This document shows positions 31,871 through 42,104 of a stretch of DNA of 64,000 nucleotides, in pieces (the stretch's first letter is position 1; each line of letters opens with the position of its first letter). This DNA comes from Locusta migratoria (Eukaryota > Arthropoda > Insecta > Orthoptera > Acrididae). A model generated the notes under the pieces. The model ran no database searches and was not told the origin of the DNA. It was given only the letters and a program-made list of their open reading frames with translations. A program made the position numbers and the translations under genes. The stretch is from assembly GCA_026315105.1 (NCBI GenBank), contig CM048750.1, positions 261,073,151-261,137,150 of the forward strand, read 5' to 3'.

Positions 31871-31970
31871 TATAATCATGAAGTATTTTATCCATTTCAG
31901 CAACTGTTCAGATTATAAATTAATGAAATGCAGCAACCAATTGCTTGTGGTTATTTATTTTTAACTTTAA

Positions 31971-32005
31971 CGACGGGTTTCGGGCGCTTGAGTGCCCTTC
32001 TTCTG
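31971..32005 (-). ncRNA. Decayed hammerhead-like motif, left arm
   Basis: The minus strand reads CAGAAGA (second base differs from CUGANGA), a GGGC...GCCC hairpin, GAAA, then CCCGTC. The U4 position change should abolish activity. Confidence 0.35.
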
Positions 32006-32130
32006 GTCTATTTTTGTACTGTTGCTTAATAAATATACATGCTAGTAGTGGAATCAACGCTAAGTGCCAAACTTAGCGTTGATTCCACTACTAGCATGTA
32101 TATTTATTAAGCAACAGTACAAAAATAGAC

Positions 32131-32163
32131 CAGAAGAAGGCACTCAAGCGCCAGAAACCGGTC
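32131..32163 (+). ncRNA. Decayed hammerhead-like motif, right arm
   Basis: CAGAAGA, a GGC...GCC hairpin, GAAA and ACCGGTC. The T followed by C at the end fits the U-H cleavage position. It has the same core mismatch as the left arm. Confidence 0.35.
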
Positions 32164-32271
32164 GTTAAAGTTAAAATAAATAACCACAAGCAATTGGTTG
32201 CTGCATTTCATTAATTTATATAATCATGAACAACTTATGACAATACATTTATTTCATTGTGACGGTTGACA

Positions 32272-32399
32272 ACGGAGATCTTCAAACAGGATCTTCTCTG
32301 GCTGTGCGGCTATCGACCTACGACGATCGGTGGCCAGCTATGTCATCTTTGGCTTCCGCAGAGAAGACGCTGTTCTCTTAGATTGCTCCGTTGTCACCG
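32272..32399. repeat. Short inverted-repeat element
   Basis: TGACAACGGAG at the left faces CTCCGTTGTCA at the right, about 127 bases apart. Could be a small MITE. No target duplication was confirmed. Confidence 0.35.
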
Positions 32400-33224
32400 C
32401 ACATGAAACATAGGAGACAACACATATTTCTTTTAAAAAATCATAACACAACAATTATTAACAACATAAAAAACATATTTTTACCTGCAAAACTGAGCTG
32501 ATGTAAGGGAATAATATTTGATCCCACTACAGTATACGTCCATCCATTTGTACGAGGGTGAGTCTTAATAACACGCAAACTGGAGTACACACGCCAGTAC
32601 TGCGCGCTGTGTAGGGGTATTTCTCTACCACTACGACAGAACCGTCTGGTGGCAGTTTAAGGAACCAAATAAAGCTACAGCTCAAGAGCGACGCTTATGG
32701 GATGCAAACGCTGGCACTAAAATTCCAAGCTCCAGGCTTTTAAAGCCTTCTGGAACGATGGGACAAGTGTCAAATTTACAGGTGAAGTCAGCTGAAAAGT
32801 AAAGCAATTTTCAGACTTGTAAACGTTGTACTGGCGTACCTACGTCAGTTCGAGACTTATTTATTGACTCATTCTCATACTTGCGTTCATACACTGAGGT
32901 TGTTAAATTCATAAGACAAGTCCTCAGGTCGTGTCGGACCTCCTTTTCCTGATGAAGTGCATGAACTCAACAAATTCTCTGTAATTCCCCTGAAGGAATA
33001 CTGAACCAAAGTGTCTCTATAGCCATCCATAACTGCGAAAGCTTTGCCGGTGCAGCATTTCGTGCTCGAACGAATCTCTGTACTACGTACCTGAATGCGC
33101 TTTGGGATTCGCATCTGGCGATCTCAGTGGCAATATCAGTCACTAGTATTGTCTAGAAGGTTCTTCAAGCCAACAATCGTGGCCCAGTAACAGAACGCAC
33201 TGTCACACAAAATTTTTCTTTGTT

Positions 33225-33430
33225 TACGGAGTTTGTTTGGGATAGGGGGACTAAACTACTGAGGTTATCAGTCTCCCGGTGGGGAGGGGAAGGAGTGACG
33301 ATAGGAAAGAAAGGGGGGAGGAAATGCAGTTCGGGAAGTAAAGAAGGAAGGAAGTCTGCATTAGCTTGGTGCCACGTGCTCGCCACGCACGTACTCACGA
33401 AAGAACTGCGAGCCTCCTGGGCGGGGGGGT
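33225..33430. repeat. Degenerate SINE-like insertion
   Basis: GTTTGTTTGGGATAGGGGGA, ACTGAGGTTATCAGTCTCC and the GGGGAAGG stretch resemble the 5'-most body of insect family IV-type SINEs. It breaks the Tc1-like coding. Confidence 0.4.
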
Positions 33431-33577
33431 GTCTTTATTTGCTGACATAAAGTCCATGAATGAATGCAAATGGTATCCAAGTTGCCAGTTGCCGAACGTC
33501 TACATTTCCAGTCAATGATCGGTTCACCACAGGACCCAGTCCATTCCAGATGAAAGCAGCCCATACTGTTATGTAGC

Positions 33578-33961
33578 CAATTTTTTAATGCTTCTACAAT
33601 TGCTTATATGTTACTCGAATAACCTCTTCGTTGTCGAAAGAAGATTATTTATTTTAATTACACAATATGTTTCGGGCTGAGCCTATCATCTGGACCTATA
33701 TCATATATACTTAGCATTTAGGCATTTAAATTTGTCATTTAAAATTACCGTTGTTATGTAGATTTTTATATGGCACTATATAACAACGGTAATTGTAAAT
33801 AACAAATTTAAATGTCTCACTGCTCAGTATATGTGATGTCGGTCACCAGATGGTGAGCTACACCCTAAACATTCTTGGTATTTAAAGTAAATAATCTTCT
33901 TTCGACAACTAAGAGGTTATTCCAGCAACCTATAAGCAATTATAGAATCATTTAAAAAGAA
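33578..33961. mobile_element. Foldback element with hammerhead-like motif
   Basis: Arms pair from about 33578 to 33961 around a centre near 33770 (AATAATCTTCTTTCGACAAC against GTTGTCGAAAGAAGATTATT, TAACAACGGTAATT). Inserted in the Tc1-like relic. It has no coding capacity. Target duplication not resolved. Confidence 0.7.
33659..33692 (-). ncRNA. Hammerhead-like motif, left arm of 33.7-kb foldback
   Basis: The minus strand reads CAGATGA (one core mismatch), TA, a GGCTCAGCC hairpin, C, GAAA, then an ACA/TGT stem with loop TATTG, then A at the H position. The right-arm counterpart near 33840-33870 is degenerate. Confidence 0.35.
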
Positions 33962-34379
33962 AATGATCATGACGGCCGCATACCTCTCGCAAGACATTCA
34001 GTCTAAAATTAGCAGTATTTAGGAGCCACCAATGGCTTACACAGTACATTATTGTCAACTTCAGTCCGTGTCTTTGTGGGGTCTGCAGAAACCTCGAACT
34101 CAATTACCAAACTAATTCGGGACTCATCTGAAAAGGCCACGGTTTTTCAGTCGTCTAGGGTTCAACTGATATCATCACGAGCCCAGGACAGGTGCTACAG
34201 CTACATCGTGCTATTAGCAAAGGCACTGGAGTCGCTCGTCTGCTGCCATAGCCCATTAATGCCAAATTACACACCATTGTCCTATCATATCCATTCGTCG
34301 AACGACGCACACTGCTTTCTGCTGTTATATGAAGCAGTGCTGTTCGTCTGTTACCATTGATAACTCCGCGCAAACCCCG

Positions 34380-35775
34380 CTGCTCTGTGTTATTAAGGGG
34401 AGCTGGACATGAAAATGAAAAATCTAAAAAAATTGTCTACATCTAAAAGACAATTTTTTCCAATTTCCAAAAATGTATGGTTCATTTGCATTTTCAAGTT
34501 TTCACGGCGTAATGTATAGTTGTAAAAGGTTGCCTGTTGGAGGTCGTCAAAAAAAATGTCAAAATTCAGAATGCGTAATGATATGCTGTAATAATAATGA
34601 TTTCTTTATTGAATGTTGCAGCAAATCACAACTAATGGGTCGCAACAACACTTTCGCAGTGAAAGTTAAAATTTTGAATAAATAAAAATTGATATTAATT
34701 AACTTGAAACAGTCACTGTAGAAATAAATTAAGCTTGGCACTATCTGACTTAACATTGACTACAGCCTCCAACCAGCACCTCTTACGATTCACGAACAGC
34801 ACAACTTCACTAATAAATGTGTCAGAATTCATGTAGTGGTGATAGCGTGTTCGTGTTATAATCAAAATCGTAATAGCTGATATACTCTGATTGCAATGAT
34901 AATAGCTCAGTACTGTGAAACTCCGTGGTGCAAAGAGTTTCACAAATACTACAGTCAAAGGTCTCAATAATTTTGATAATATTGTTTAAAGCATTCAACT
35001 TCCTTATAAAACTTTACGTGAACTATTTTTGATTAATTGGTTCCAGGGCCGGGGTAGCGTACGCGTGTAACTGGCTGAGCAGAGTCTGGCATTTAACGTA
35101 TTTCATAAAAATTACTTTCGTCAAGTCTGGTTAATCAACTATATTACTTTGACTACTGTTAGCCTGGTTACTTTCTATATAAATGAAACCAACTTTACTT
35201 TACGTGCAAACTCTCTTGCAAGTTAAAATCTTTGGCTTAATAATTGATTGCAAAACTTAGAACAGCACTGCACTTTAATTACTAGTCTCTGTGTTGTAAC
35301 ACGTTTAGCAACTCTTTAACTCGTCTAGCAATTTCTTTAAAACTGATCGTAATCACTTTCGAGTATAAATAAACTTGTTTCGCACTTCCTTCAATACATT
35401 ATACAGTACGCCTCTCAGGCTTATTGCAATTGCATTAAACTCGCCCCACACTGCGCCTACCGTGCCTCTGCACCATCAACAAAACATTTTATGTGTTTAC
35501 TTTGGTAAGTCCGCTCCGCGACTGCTTCAGCAGCGCGACACTCACAGCTACTATTTCTGTACCAAAGACAGTCTTTACAACAGGTTCAACATTTTCTCTG
35601 GCGCTTTGACAACTTACAGCATAAGAATGTCCGTGCATTCATGCGGGTTTACACATACAGTACATGTTTACACTAAATAATTCAATATAGGAAATGGCGT
35701 TACATAAGAAATATATCTAGCATACAAGAAATGAAAATACGTGAAATAAACAAATTTAAGACAATATATACATTA
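34380..35775. other. AT-rich spacer, nothing recognised
   Basis: Several small frames (for example 34473-34685 and 35375-35680) lack domains or support from composition. Confidence 0.3.
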
Positions 35776-35788
35776 CGTTAAATCAAAC

Positions 35789-36210
35789 TGTAAGATACAG
35801 CGACAGATGTACATAGTCCATTAAATTTCGGGAATGCAGCCGCGTAAATTACACTTCTTCCGCTGATATTACGACCGCGTACCTTCCGGCCATCTTCAGA
35901 GAGAGTCCAAGACTGTCGACGAGGTGCCGGGCGCAGCCTTACAAACCTGATCGCGGTGGCAATGCGCGTGCGCGTCACAGATGCTGGTTTACTGCATATC
36001 GAAATACACGCGTGCGCCCCCCGTGGCGGAAGCGCTCCGGTGTTCACTTATCGATATATGCTCGGCGTCGGCAACACCTTCACGTCTTCTCTGTGAGTTC
36101 AATACTCCAAGCGCAGGGTTCCAAGCTTTGTCTAAATTAAAACCTTTATCTCTGTTTATTAAGTTGTTGGCCAGTCTATTCGCAGCAACAGATTCGCTGA
36201 GCATTCGATG
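35789..36210 (-). pseudogene. Penelope-like element, inverted 5' copy (endonuclease end and pLTR)
   Basis: The minus strand encodes RLANNLINRDKGFNLDKAWN and PALGVLNSQRRREGVADAEH (36180-36050), matching the C-terminus of the plus-strand copy at 36222. It is followed by a non-coding terminal region with CTGAAGATGGCC. It forms the left arm of an inverted pair. Confidence 0.7.
35860..35899 (-). ncRNA. Hammerhead-like motif, decayed, in PLE arm
   Basis: The minus strand reads CTGAAGATGGCCG, then ACCG/CGGT-like pairing, then GTAATAT where GAAATAT is expected, so one key A is lost. The context is otherwise like the PLE arms at 23.4 and 24.2 kb. Confidence 0.35.
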
Positions 36211-36221
36211 CGAGTCCAAGA

Positions 36222-36732
36222 ATGCAAGCACGAGGCGTGGAAGAAGAAGACGAAAATAATAGTTACAGATCAACAGCCTTCTTACCTTACGTGGGCGCTC
36301 TTTCGTCAAAGATAAGCCGCATTCTCGACAAACATAGTGTTCAGGTTATCTTCCGGCCACCTGTGAAGATTGCAGCCTTACTCGGGTCAGTAAAGGATGA
36401 TTTGTTGTTTCGCAGGTCAGGTGTGTACCAGATCCCTTGCGGAAATTGTGACAATTCATATATGGGCCAGATAACACGCACGGTCCTCGAGAGATGCGTT
36501 GCACACAGACGATATACTCGTCTGTTACAGCCAGACAAGTCAGCTGTGGCTGAGCATTGCAGAGAAACTGGCCATTCCATGAACTTCAGTGATGTGAAGA
36601 TTTTGACACCCATATCTTCGTTTTGGGGTGCTACATTTAAGGAAGCTGTTGAAATTAGACTAGCCAACAACTTAACAAACAGAGATAAAGGTTTTAATTT
36701 AGACAAAGCTTGGAACCCTGCACTTGGAGTAT
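36222..36732 (+). pseudogene. Penelope-like element RT end and GIY-YIG endonuclease
   Basis: The open frame keeps the RT thumb end (FLPYVGALSSKISRIL at residues 20-35, FRPPVKIAALLGSVKDDLLF at 44-63). The nuclease follows: SGVYQIPCGNCDNSYMGQ at 66-83 with Cys73 and Cys76, then R86, R91, H95 in place of the usual EH, AEHCRETGHS and KEAVEIRLANNLTNRD. A SINE enters just after GVL near the C-terminus and replaces the QRRREGV tail seen in the left copy. It is 5'-truncated and inactive. It differs clearly from the PLEs at 10.8 and 23.5 kb in its CxxC spacing and belongs to another subfamily. Confidence 0.75.
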
Positions 36733-36918
36733 TGATGTTCAAATGTTTGTAGAACTTATGGGACTTAACTATGGGGTCATCAGTCCCTAAGCTTACGAAC
36801 TACTTGTGAACTAGCTAACACTAAGGACGGCACAAATATCCATGCTCGAGGGGGGATTCGAACCCCCGACCGAAGTGGCCGTGCAGACCGTGACTGAAGC
36901 GCCTCAGTCTCCTCGGCC
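36733..36918 (-). mobile_element. tRNA-derived SINE (family I) in PLE coding
   Basis: Tail to head on the plus strand as for the other family I copies. The extreme head (GGCCGCGGTGG) is missing, so it stops at CCTCGGCCA. PLE sequence resumes at AGAGAAGACGTGAAGG, as expected from the left copy. Confidence 0.85.
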
Positions 36919-37260
36919 AAAGAGAAGACGTGAAGGTGTTGCCACCGCTGAGCATATACCGATATGTGAACACCGGAGCGCTTCCGCCACGGGGGGGCGC
37001 ATGCGTGAGTACTTCGTTAGGGTACGGCCATGGTGGGCCGCTCCACGCTTCCTGCTCCTCGCCGGCAGGGAGGCGGCTGGAAAACAGTGGGTGATCCCAT
37101 TGGGGTGGCCATAGTACACCCGCGCGGGCGCCTCACCTCGCTCACATCGCTTTCACAGGCGCGTGCAGCTCGCGGGTGCCGAGGTTTCAACGCTGTGCGC
37201 TGCGCGTCGCGTTTAATGGGAGCTAATAAACACGCGTTTATCTCAAAAGTGTTGAATGAA
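36919..37260 (+). mobile_element. GC-rich downstream part of the PLE locus
   Basis: The first ~80 bases continue the PLE C-terminus and non-coding end found in mirror image at 36000-36095 (AGAAGACGTGAAGGTGTTGC, GAACACCGGAGCGCTTCCGC). Beyond about 37000 the mirror match is lost, and the sequence is GC-rich with no recognised coding. Confidence 0.5.
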
Positions 37261-37670
37261 AGGCTGTTAATTCACTGTAGCTGAATTTTATTGAACTTTT
37301 GTAGATTCGCACAACCGGTTTTGCAATGTCTTTAATTGCATCTAATTGTTCATATATGCAAGAATACCAGTACTTTATTATAGCAAACAACTAGACATTC
37401 AAGATAATTTACGTGCAGATAGGTTTTTTAGCTCATAATATGAAATGGTTTCTTCTTTGCTAAAGGTTTCGCGTGAAATTGGCTTTATTGTGAGCCACTA
37501 ACACGAGGCTACTTCATTCAAAATTACTTTTCTGCCATTCCGTGTCAATTTACCTGAGCGGTATAAAATGTCGGTATGTGATTGGGAACCTTGACAGTGA
37601 AATAATTCTAACTACTGTCCTACTGTAATCTCAAAATACACTGTGACAGACGGTACACTGTCAGTTGCAA
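37261..37670. other. AT-rich spacer
   Basis: Nothing recognised. Confidence 0.3.
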
Positions 37671-37671
37671 T

Positions 37672-37930
37672 GGAATTTCAAGTAAAAATAGTCTTGGTTG
37701 CAAGATGGTTTTATTAATTACCAATGACGCGTTCTGCCCTAACAGCAGGCCATCATCTTATCTGCATGATAAACGTTACATAAGAATTACTACAATACTT
37801 TAAGTAGTGAAACAGGGGCTGTTGGAGTAATTTGCGAACGTTAATGTGGTGATACCCTGCTGTGAGTGCGAAACGCGTCATTGGTAATTAATAACACCTC
37901 TTTGCAACCAATACTTTTTACTTGAAATTA
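37672..37930. mobile_element. Foldback element with two hammerhead-like motifs
   Basis: AATTTCAAGTAAAAATAGTC at the left faces the ATACTTTTTACTTGAAATT stretch at the right. Pairing covers most of both arms around 37801, with CCAATGACGCGTTC facing AACGCGTCATTGG. Motifs lie at 37726-37758 (minus: AGATGATGGCC, then GCAGAAC and GCGTC) and 37847-37879 (plus: GGTGATACCC, GCGAAAC and GCGTC). Both are decayed in the CUGANGA box. Confidence 0.6.
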
Positions 37931-38229
37931 AAATTTGACTGGTTGCTGTATCAGCCACACCAGGGACTATAGATAACCTTACATAGTTACATTTTATGTA
38001 TATTGAGATTATAGGACAGCAGTTACAACTTTTTCTCTGTCATGATCCAACGGTTACTACTCCATGCCATCAACTAGGAAGTCCAGTTTTGGCATATTAT
38101 GCAATTTGCGATGAAAACATTTTTTTTCGTCGTCATCATCATCCATGGATGGTGCCAAGTTATAACAGCAGTTTCATTATAGCGCCACTGATTTACTTGC
38201 ATTAAACTCAACTAGAGAGAAGATGCACT

Positions 38230-39366
38230 TAAGCTGCACATACGAACTGCGTATTCCAACTTAAGTGTCTGTGACGGATTGTGCAGTCACGTGTCGATCC
38301 CTGAGTCAACAGATGGGGACGTTTGTAAGACAACAACCATCTGCACGAACAGTTCGACGACGTTTGCAGCAGTACGGACTATCAGCACGGGGTTACTCTT
38401 GACGCTGCATCACAGCCAGCAGCGCCTGCGATGATGTACGTAACGACGACGAACGTGGTTGCATGAATAGTAAAACGTCATTTTTCGGATGAACCCTAGA
38501 TCTGTTTACAGCATCATGATGGCCGCTGTGAACGCACATTGGTAGCGTGTATTCGTCATCGCCATACTGGCATATCACGCGGCGTGATGGTATGGGGTGC
38601 CATTGGTTACACGTCTCGGTCACCTCTTGTTCGCATCGACGGCACGTTGAACAGTGGTCGTTAAATTTCAGATGTGTTACGATCCGTGGCTCTACCCTTC
38701 ATTCGATCCCTGCGAAACCCTACATTTCAGCAGGATAATGCACGACCTCATGTTGCAGGTTCTGTACGGGCCTTTCTGGTTACAGGAAATGTTCGACTGC
38801 TGCCCTGGCCAGCACATTCTCCAGATCCTTCACTGATTGAAAACGTCTGGTCAATAGTGGCCGAGCAACTGGCTCGTCACAATACGCCAGTCACTACTCT
38901 TGATGAACTGTGGTATCGTGTTGAAGCTGCATGGGCATCTGTACCTGTAAACGCCATGCAAGATCTGTTTGACTGCCGGCCGCGGTGGCCGAGGTGACTG
39001 AGGCGCTCCAGTCATGGTCAGCACGGCCACTACGGTCGGGGGTTCGAATCCCCCCTCGGGCATGGATATTTGTGCCGTCCTAGTTCGTAAGTAGTTCATA
39101 AGTAGTTTGTAAGTTTAGGGACTGATGACCCCGAAGTTAAGTCCCATAAGCTTAACAAACATTTGAACATTTGAACATCTGTTTGACTCAATGCCCAGGT
39201 GTATCAAGGCCGCTATTACGGCCAGAGGTGGTTGTTCTGGGTACTGATTTCTCAGGATCTGTGCACCCAAATTGCGTGAAAATGTAATGACATGTCAATT
39301 CTAGTATATTTGTCCGTTTATCATCTGCATTTCTTCTTGGTGTAGCAATTTTAATGGCCAGTAGTG
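38230..39366 (+). pseudogene. Tc1-like transposon with transposase split by a SINE
   Basis: Plus-strand coding recovers the C-terminal half of a Tc1-like transposase, with stops upstream. ITRRDGMGCHW-like sequence lies near 38570. FQQDNARPHVAGSVRAFL (38718-38771) gives the second catalytic Asp (QDNARPH). LPWPAHSPDPSLIENVWSIV (38803-38862) gives the third acidic residue (IENVW). LDELWYRVEAAWASVPVNAM and a CIKAAITARGG-like end after the SINE complete it. The right terminus is TGTAGCAATTTTAATGGCC, a common insect Tc1 end. The left terminus was not found. Confidence 0.8.
38975..39176 (+). mobile_element. tRNA-derived SINE (family I) in Tc1 coding, with 12-bp target duplication
   Basis: ATCTGTTTGACT flanks it (38963-38974 and 39177-39188). 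The head GCCGGCCGCGGTGGCCGAGG, B box and full tail are present. It separates the codons for QDLFD from the last ~25 codons of the transposase. Confidence 0.92.
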
Positions 39367-40060
39367 CATTCACTACACTTTGTATATTGCAGCGAGTCTT
39401 TCGACGGAACGCAGGATGCAGTGCTTAGCGTCGCAATTTGCTGTGCTAGCGCTCCCAATGTCAAATCACGCCACTGGCAGAAAAATTTTCTTTCTTTCTA
39501 TTTACTAAATCCAGGATTTTCAACGTGCTTTTTATGACTTATCTACTTGTAAGCTCCAGAAAATTCCTAATATGTATTATGAGCGGAGTACACGAAGCAG
39601 GCTTTCGAGTGTGCGGGTGTGTTAGCGATAAAGCTGTTCCAAGTGTAAAATGGTGTGCTCTGTTAACGATGCAGCTTTCGAATTTAAATTACAACGTTAC
39701 AATATTGAATAGTAAATTAATGTAACAGTCGTGAAATTGGGCGCCGAGTACGCTGATTTAATCCTAATGAATTTCATTTGAACGTTAATGGACGATATGA
39801 TTTCGACTCTAATTTTTTGATAATATCAATATACTCAACACGTAACATTCTCTCTGACCGTATTTTAACCCACAACCAAAATTATTTTTACATTTCACAA
39901 ATGAAGTATGAAAAACATAAATCTTTCTTGAACTTCAAGCCCTTTAAACACTTATTTTAATATTTTTCCATATTTGAATTATCTTTTTCCATTAAAATAT
40001 TGTCACCCATCTTGCCTTGGTAGTTTGTCCTCTTTTTCAAGTTATTATCTTTGTCTATAC
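39367..40060. other. AT-rich spacer
   Basis: No element recognised. Confidence 0.3.
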
Positions 40061-40064
40061 TGGT

Positions 40065-40265
40065 TTACGTAAACTCAATTGTCAGTGATAAATTGCCGTT
40101 ATTTATGCAAATTCCGTTAAAACTGTGTGAGATATGAAAAAAAGAAAGAACAGAGCAGAGTTGTTGAGAATTGTCTACTCTAAAAATTCGTTTATTCAGT
40201 TTTCGTCTCAGAGAATTCCGAGCTGTCAAAAGACGGTCGTAAAGGTCCACTTTTAGTGTTACTAC
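40065..40265 (-). repeat. Single degenerate unit of the 325-bp repeat family
   Basis: In reverse orientation it carries the complements of GTTACTACCGTA, AAAAGTGGACC, TGACAGCTCGGAATT and AATAACGGCAATTTATC, landmarks of the arrays at 42.1 and 43.8 kb. Confidence 0.55.
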
Positions 40266-40434
40266 CGTATCCTAAATTGTACCAAAAGGAAAATAGAAAC
40301 GATTAATGGTCGAAATGCTAGATATGAGACATTTAGTACACTACTAGAGCCGTGACGTCGTGATTCTGTCGCGATGGTGATAGACGACGATGCTGGAGAT
40401 CCTTGTTCAAACCTCCTTCAGTTACTTTTTGTTT

Positions 40435-40626
40435 GCCGGCCGCGGTGGCCGAGGAGACTGAGGTGCTCCAGTCACGGTCTGCACGGCCACTACGGTCGGG
40501 GGTTCGAATCCTCCCTCGGGCATGGATATTTGTGCCGTCCTTAGTTGTAAGTACTTCATAAGTAGTTTGTAAGTTTAGAGACTGATGACCCCGTAGTTAA
40601 GTCCCATAGACTCTACAAACATTTAT
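40435..40626 (+). mobile_element. tRNA-derived SINE (family I) with 13-bp target duplication
   Basis: TTACTTTTTGTTT flanks it (40422-40434 and 40627-40639). Complete head, B box and tail. Confidence 0.92.
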
Positions 40627-40910
40627 TTACTTTTTGTTTTTCACGAAATTGTCAACTATCCATTAGATCACTGACATCTGCGTTCTCTTTTTGTAGCCTT
40701 GGAAAATGTTATATTACGCATACGTCTGTAAGTGATGTATTAAGTATATATCACCGTCAGCGCGAACGTGACTGTAGTGAGTGAAAACAATAAATAAGAA
40801 ACATAATCAACTTCGCTTTCCGAAATCCCAAGAAGTGCACTGATTAACTTGCATATATGCAGAAGTTGTTGATGGGCATGTCAAAAACTACAGAAACGTT
40901 GAAACCAAAT
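40627..40910. other. Spacer
   Basis: Nothing recognised. Confidence 0.3.
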
Positions 40911-40912
40911 AA

Positions 40913-41105
40913 AAAATGTTTGAATGTTTATAAATCTAATGGACTTAACAACGTTGGTTATCAATCCCTAGACTTACAAACTACTTAAAGTGTCTTATGC
41001 TAAGAACAATACAAACACCCGATGGAGGACTCGAACCTCCGACGGAGAGCAATCTCGCGATCCGCTGCAAGGCGCCTTAGAATGCTCTGCTACTCCACCG
41101 TGGCA
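40913..41105 (-). mobile_element. tRNA-derived SINE (Leu-like head)
   Basis: The minus-strand head GCCACGGTGGAGTAGCAGAG and B box GGAGGTTCGAGTCCTCC are followed by a decayed tail (TTTGTAAGTCTAGGGA, ATAAACATTC). Confidence 0.8.
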
Positions 41106-41315
41106 CGTTAAAACATAATGTTTTGACAGCGCACAGGGAAAATAGTGTGCTTGGGAAACTTGCTTTCATCTGTTGTCACTTGGGTGACAAGCCTGTTATG
41201 CTGCATCTTTTCTTTGGGAGAAATCACATTTACATTAATACGAACACATAAATCGGACACAGAGGCATATCTCACTCACTCACCAGGTATACAAGTGTGC
41301 TGATAGACGATTCCT

Positions 41316-41498
41316 GCCGGCCGCGGTGACCGAGGGGACTGACGCGCTCCAGTCACGGTCTGCACGGCCACTACGGTCGGGGGTTCGTATCCCCCCTCGG
41401 GTATGGATATTTGTGCCGTCCTAGTTTGTAAGTAGTTTGTAAGTTTAGGGACTGATGACCCCGTAGTTAAGTCCCATAAGCTTAACAAACAAACAGAA
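41316..41498 (+). mobile_element. tRNA-derived SINE (family I) with 7-bp target duplication
   Basis: GATTCCT at 41309-41315 and 41499-41505. The B box has one change (GGGTTCGTATCCC). Confidence 0.88.
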
Positions 41499-41505
41499 GA
41501 TTCCT

Positions 41506-41828
41506 ACCCTATGATGCACATCTTCTCACCAATGTTGTGTACAGTCAGACGTGTTTTCCAGTGGAGGATTCGGCTGTTGCATTGTCATCAAACGTTTGTA
41601 ACTCCCAATGAAAAGCCACCACCTTTCGACTGTTAAGAGAACACTTTGCGGTACGGACTTTACACCACAGCATAGACAAAAACTGAATACAATGAACAGA
41701 CATGTCACAGAGTTGATAACTGGTGAAAAACAATAAATAAAAATATATAGCACGACGGAGTGTTGTAAACAGCTCTCCAGCCTCGTATTCCAACAGCATG
41801 ACAACATAACCAAGAAAAGGCTTTTCAC
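41506..41828. other. Spacer with overlapping minus-strand frames
   Basis: Two overlapping frames of 84 and 100 codons occupy this gap on the minus strand. Neither has a domain I can name, so I do not call a gene. Confidence 0.3.
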
Positions 41829-41840
41829 GTTTCCTCTATG

Positions 41841-42038
41841 CCGGCCGCGGTGGCCGAGGGGACTGAGGCGCTTCAGTCAGGGTCTGAACGGTCACTCCGG
41901 TCGGGGGTTCGAATCCCCCCTCGGGCATGGATATTTGTGCCGTCCTTACTCTTAGTTAGTTCATAAGTATTTTGTAAGTTTAGGGACTGATGACCCCGTA
42001 GTTCAGTCTCATAAGCTATACAAATATTTGAACATTTT
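41841..42038 (+). mobile_element. tRNA-derived SINE (family I) with 12-bp target duplication
   Basis: GTTTCCTCTATG (41829-41840) and GTTTCCTTTATG (42039-42050) flank a complete copy. Confidence 0.9.
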
Positions 42039-42104
42039 GTTTCCTTTATGTTGCACATCATGCGCTTGAACAGCTCAAAGTTGACATTTTTTTTTCTTTC
42101 GGCC

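Larger units (their letters stand above)
31883..32218. mobile_element. Foldback element with paired hammerhead-like motifs and 12-bp target duplication
   Basis: TATAATCATGAA occurs at 31871-31882 and 32219-32230. About 31 unpaired bases precede the arms 31914-32065 and 32070-32220, which are near-perfect reverse complements (CAGCAACCAATTGCTTG, GGAATCAACGCTAAGT at the turn). The final two bases of the right arm overlap the duplication. There is no coding. The leader (TTTCAGCAACTGTTC) resembles that of the 28-kb foldback (ATTCAGCAACGGTGG). Confidence 0.8.
32880..34330 (-). pseudogene. Tc1-like transposase relic, interrupted
   Basis: Minus-strand fragments, read right to left, include a shattered N-terminal half (34300-33965) and a TVWAAFIWNGLGPVVNRSLTG block (33575-33500), corresponding to the MVWGAFSWNGVGPL region of Tc1-like transposases. 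The C-terminal LWMAIETLWFSIPSGELQRI block follows near 33040-32970, and the GKGGPTRPEDL stretch (32955-32920) corresponds to the ARGGxTRY terminus. Stops are frequent. The foldback at 33578-33961 and a SINE-like block near 33225 split it. Confidence 0.5.

Noticed and set aside
34052..34360. 102-codon plus-strand frame
   Set aside because: It is antisense to a Tc1-like transposase relic and has no domain of its own.
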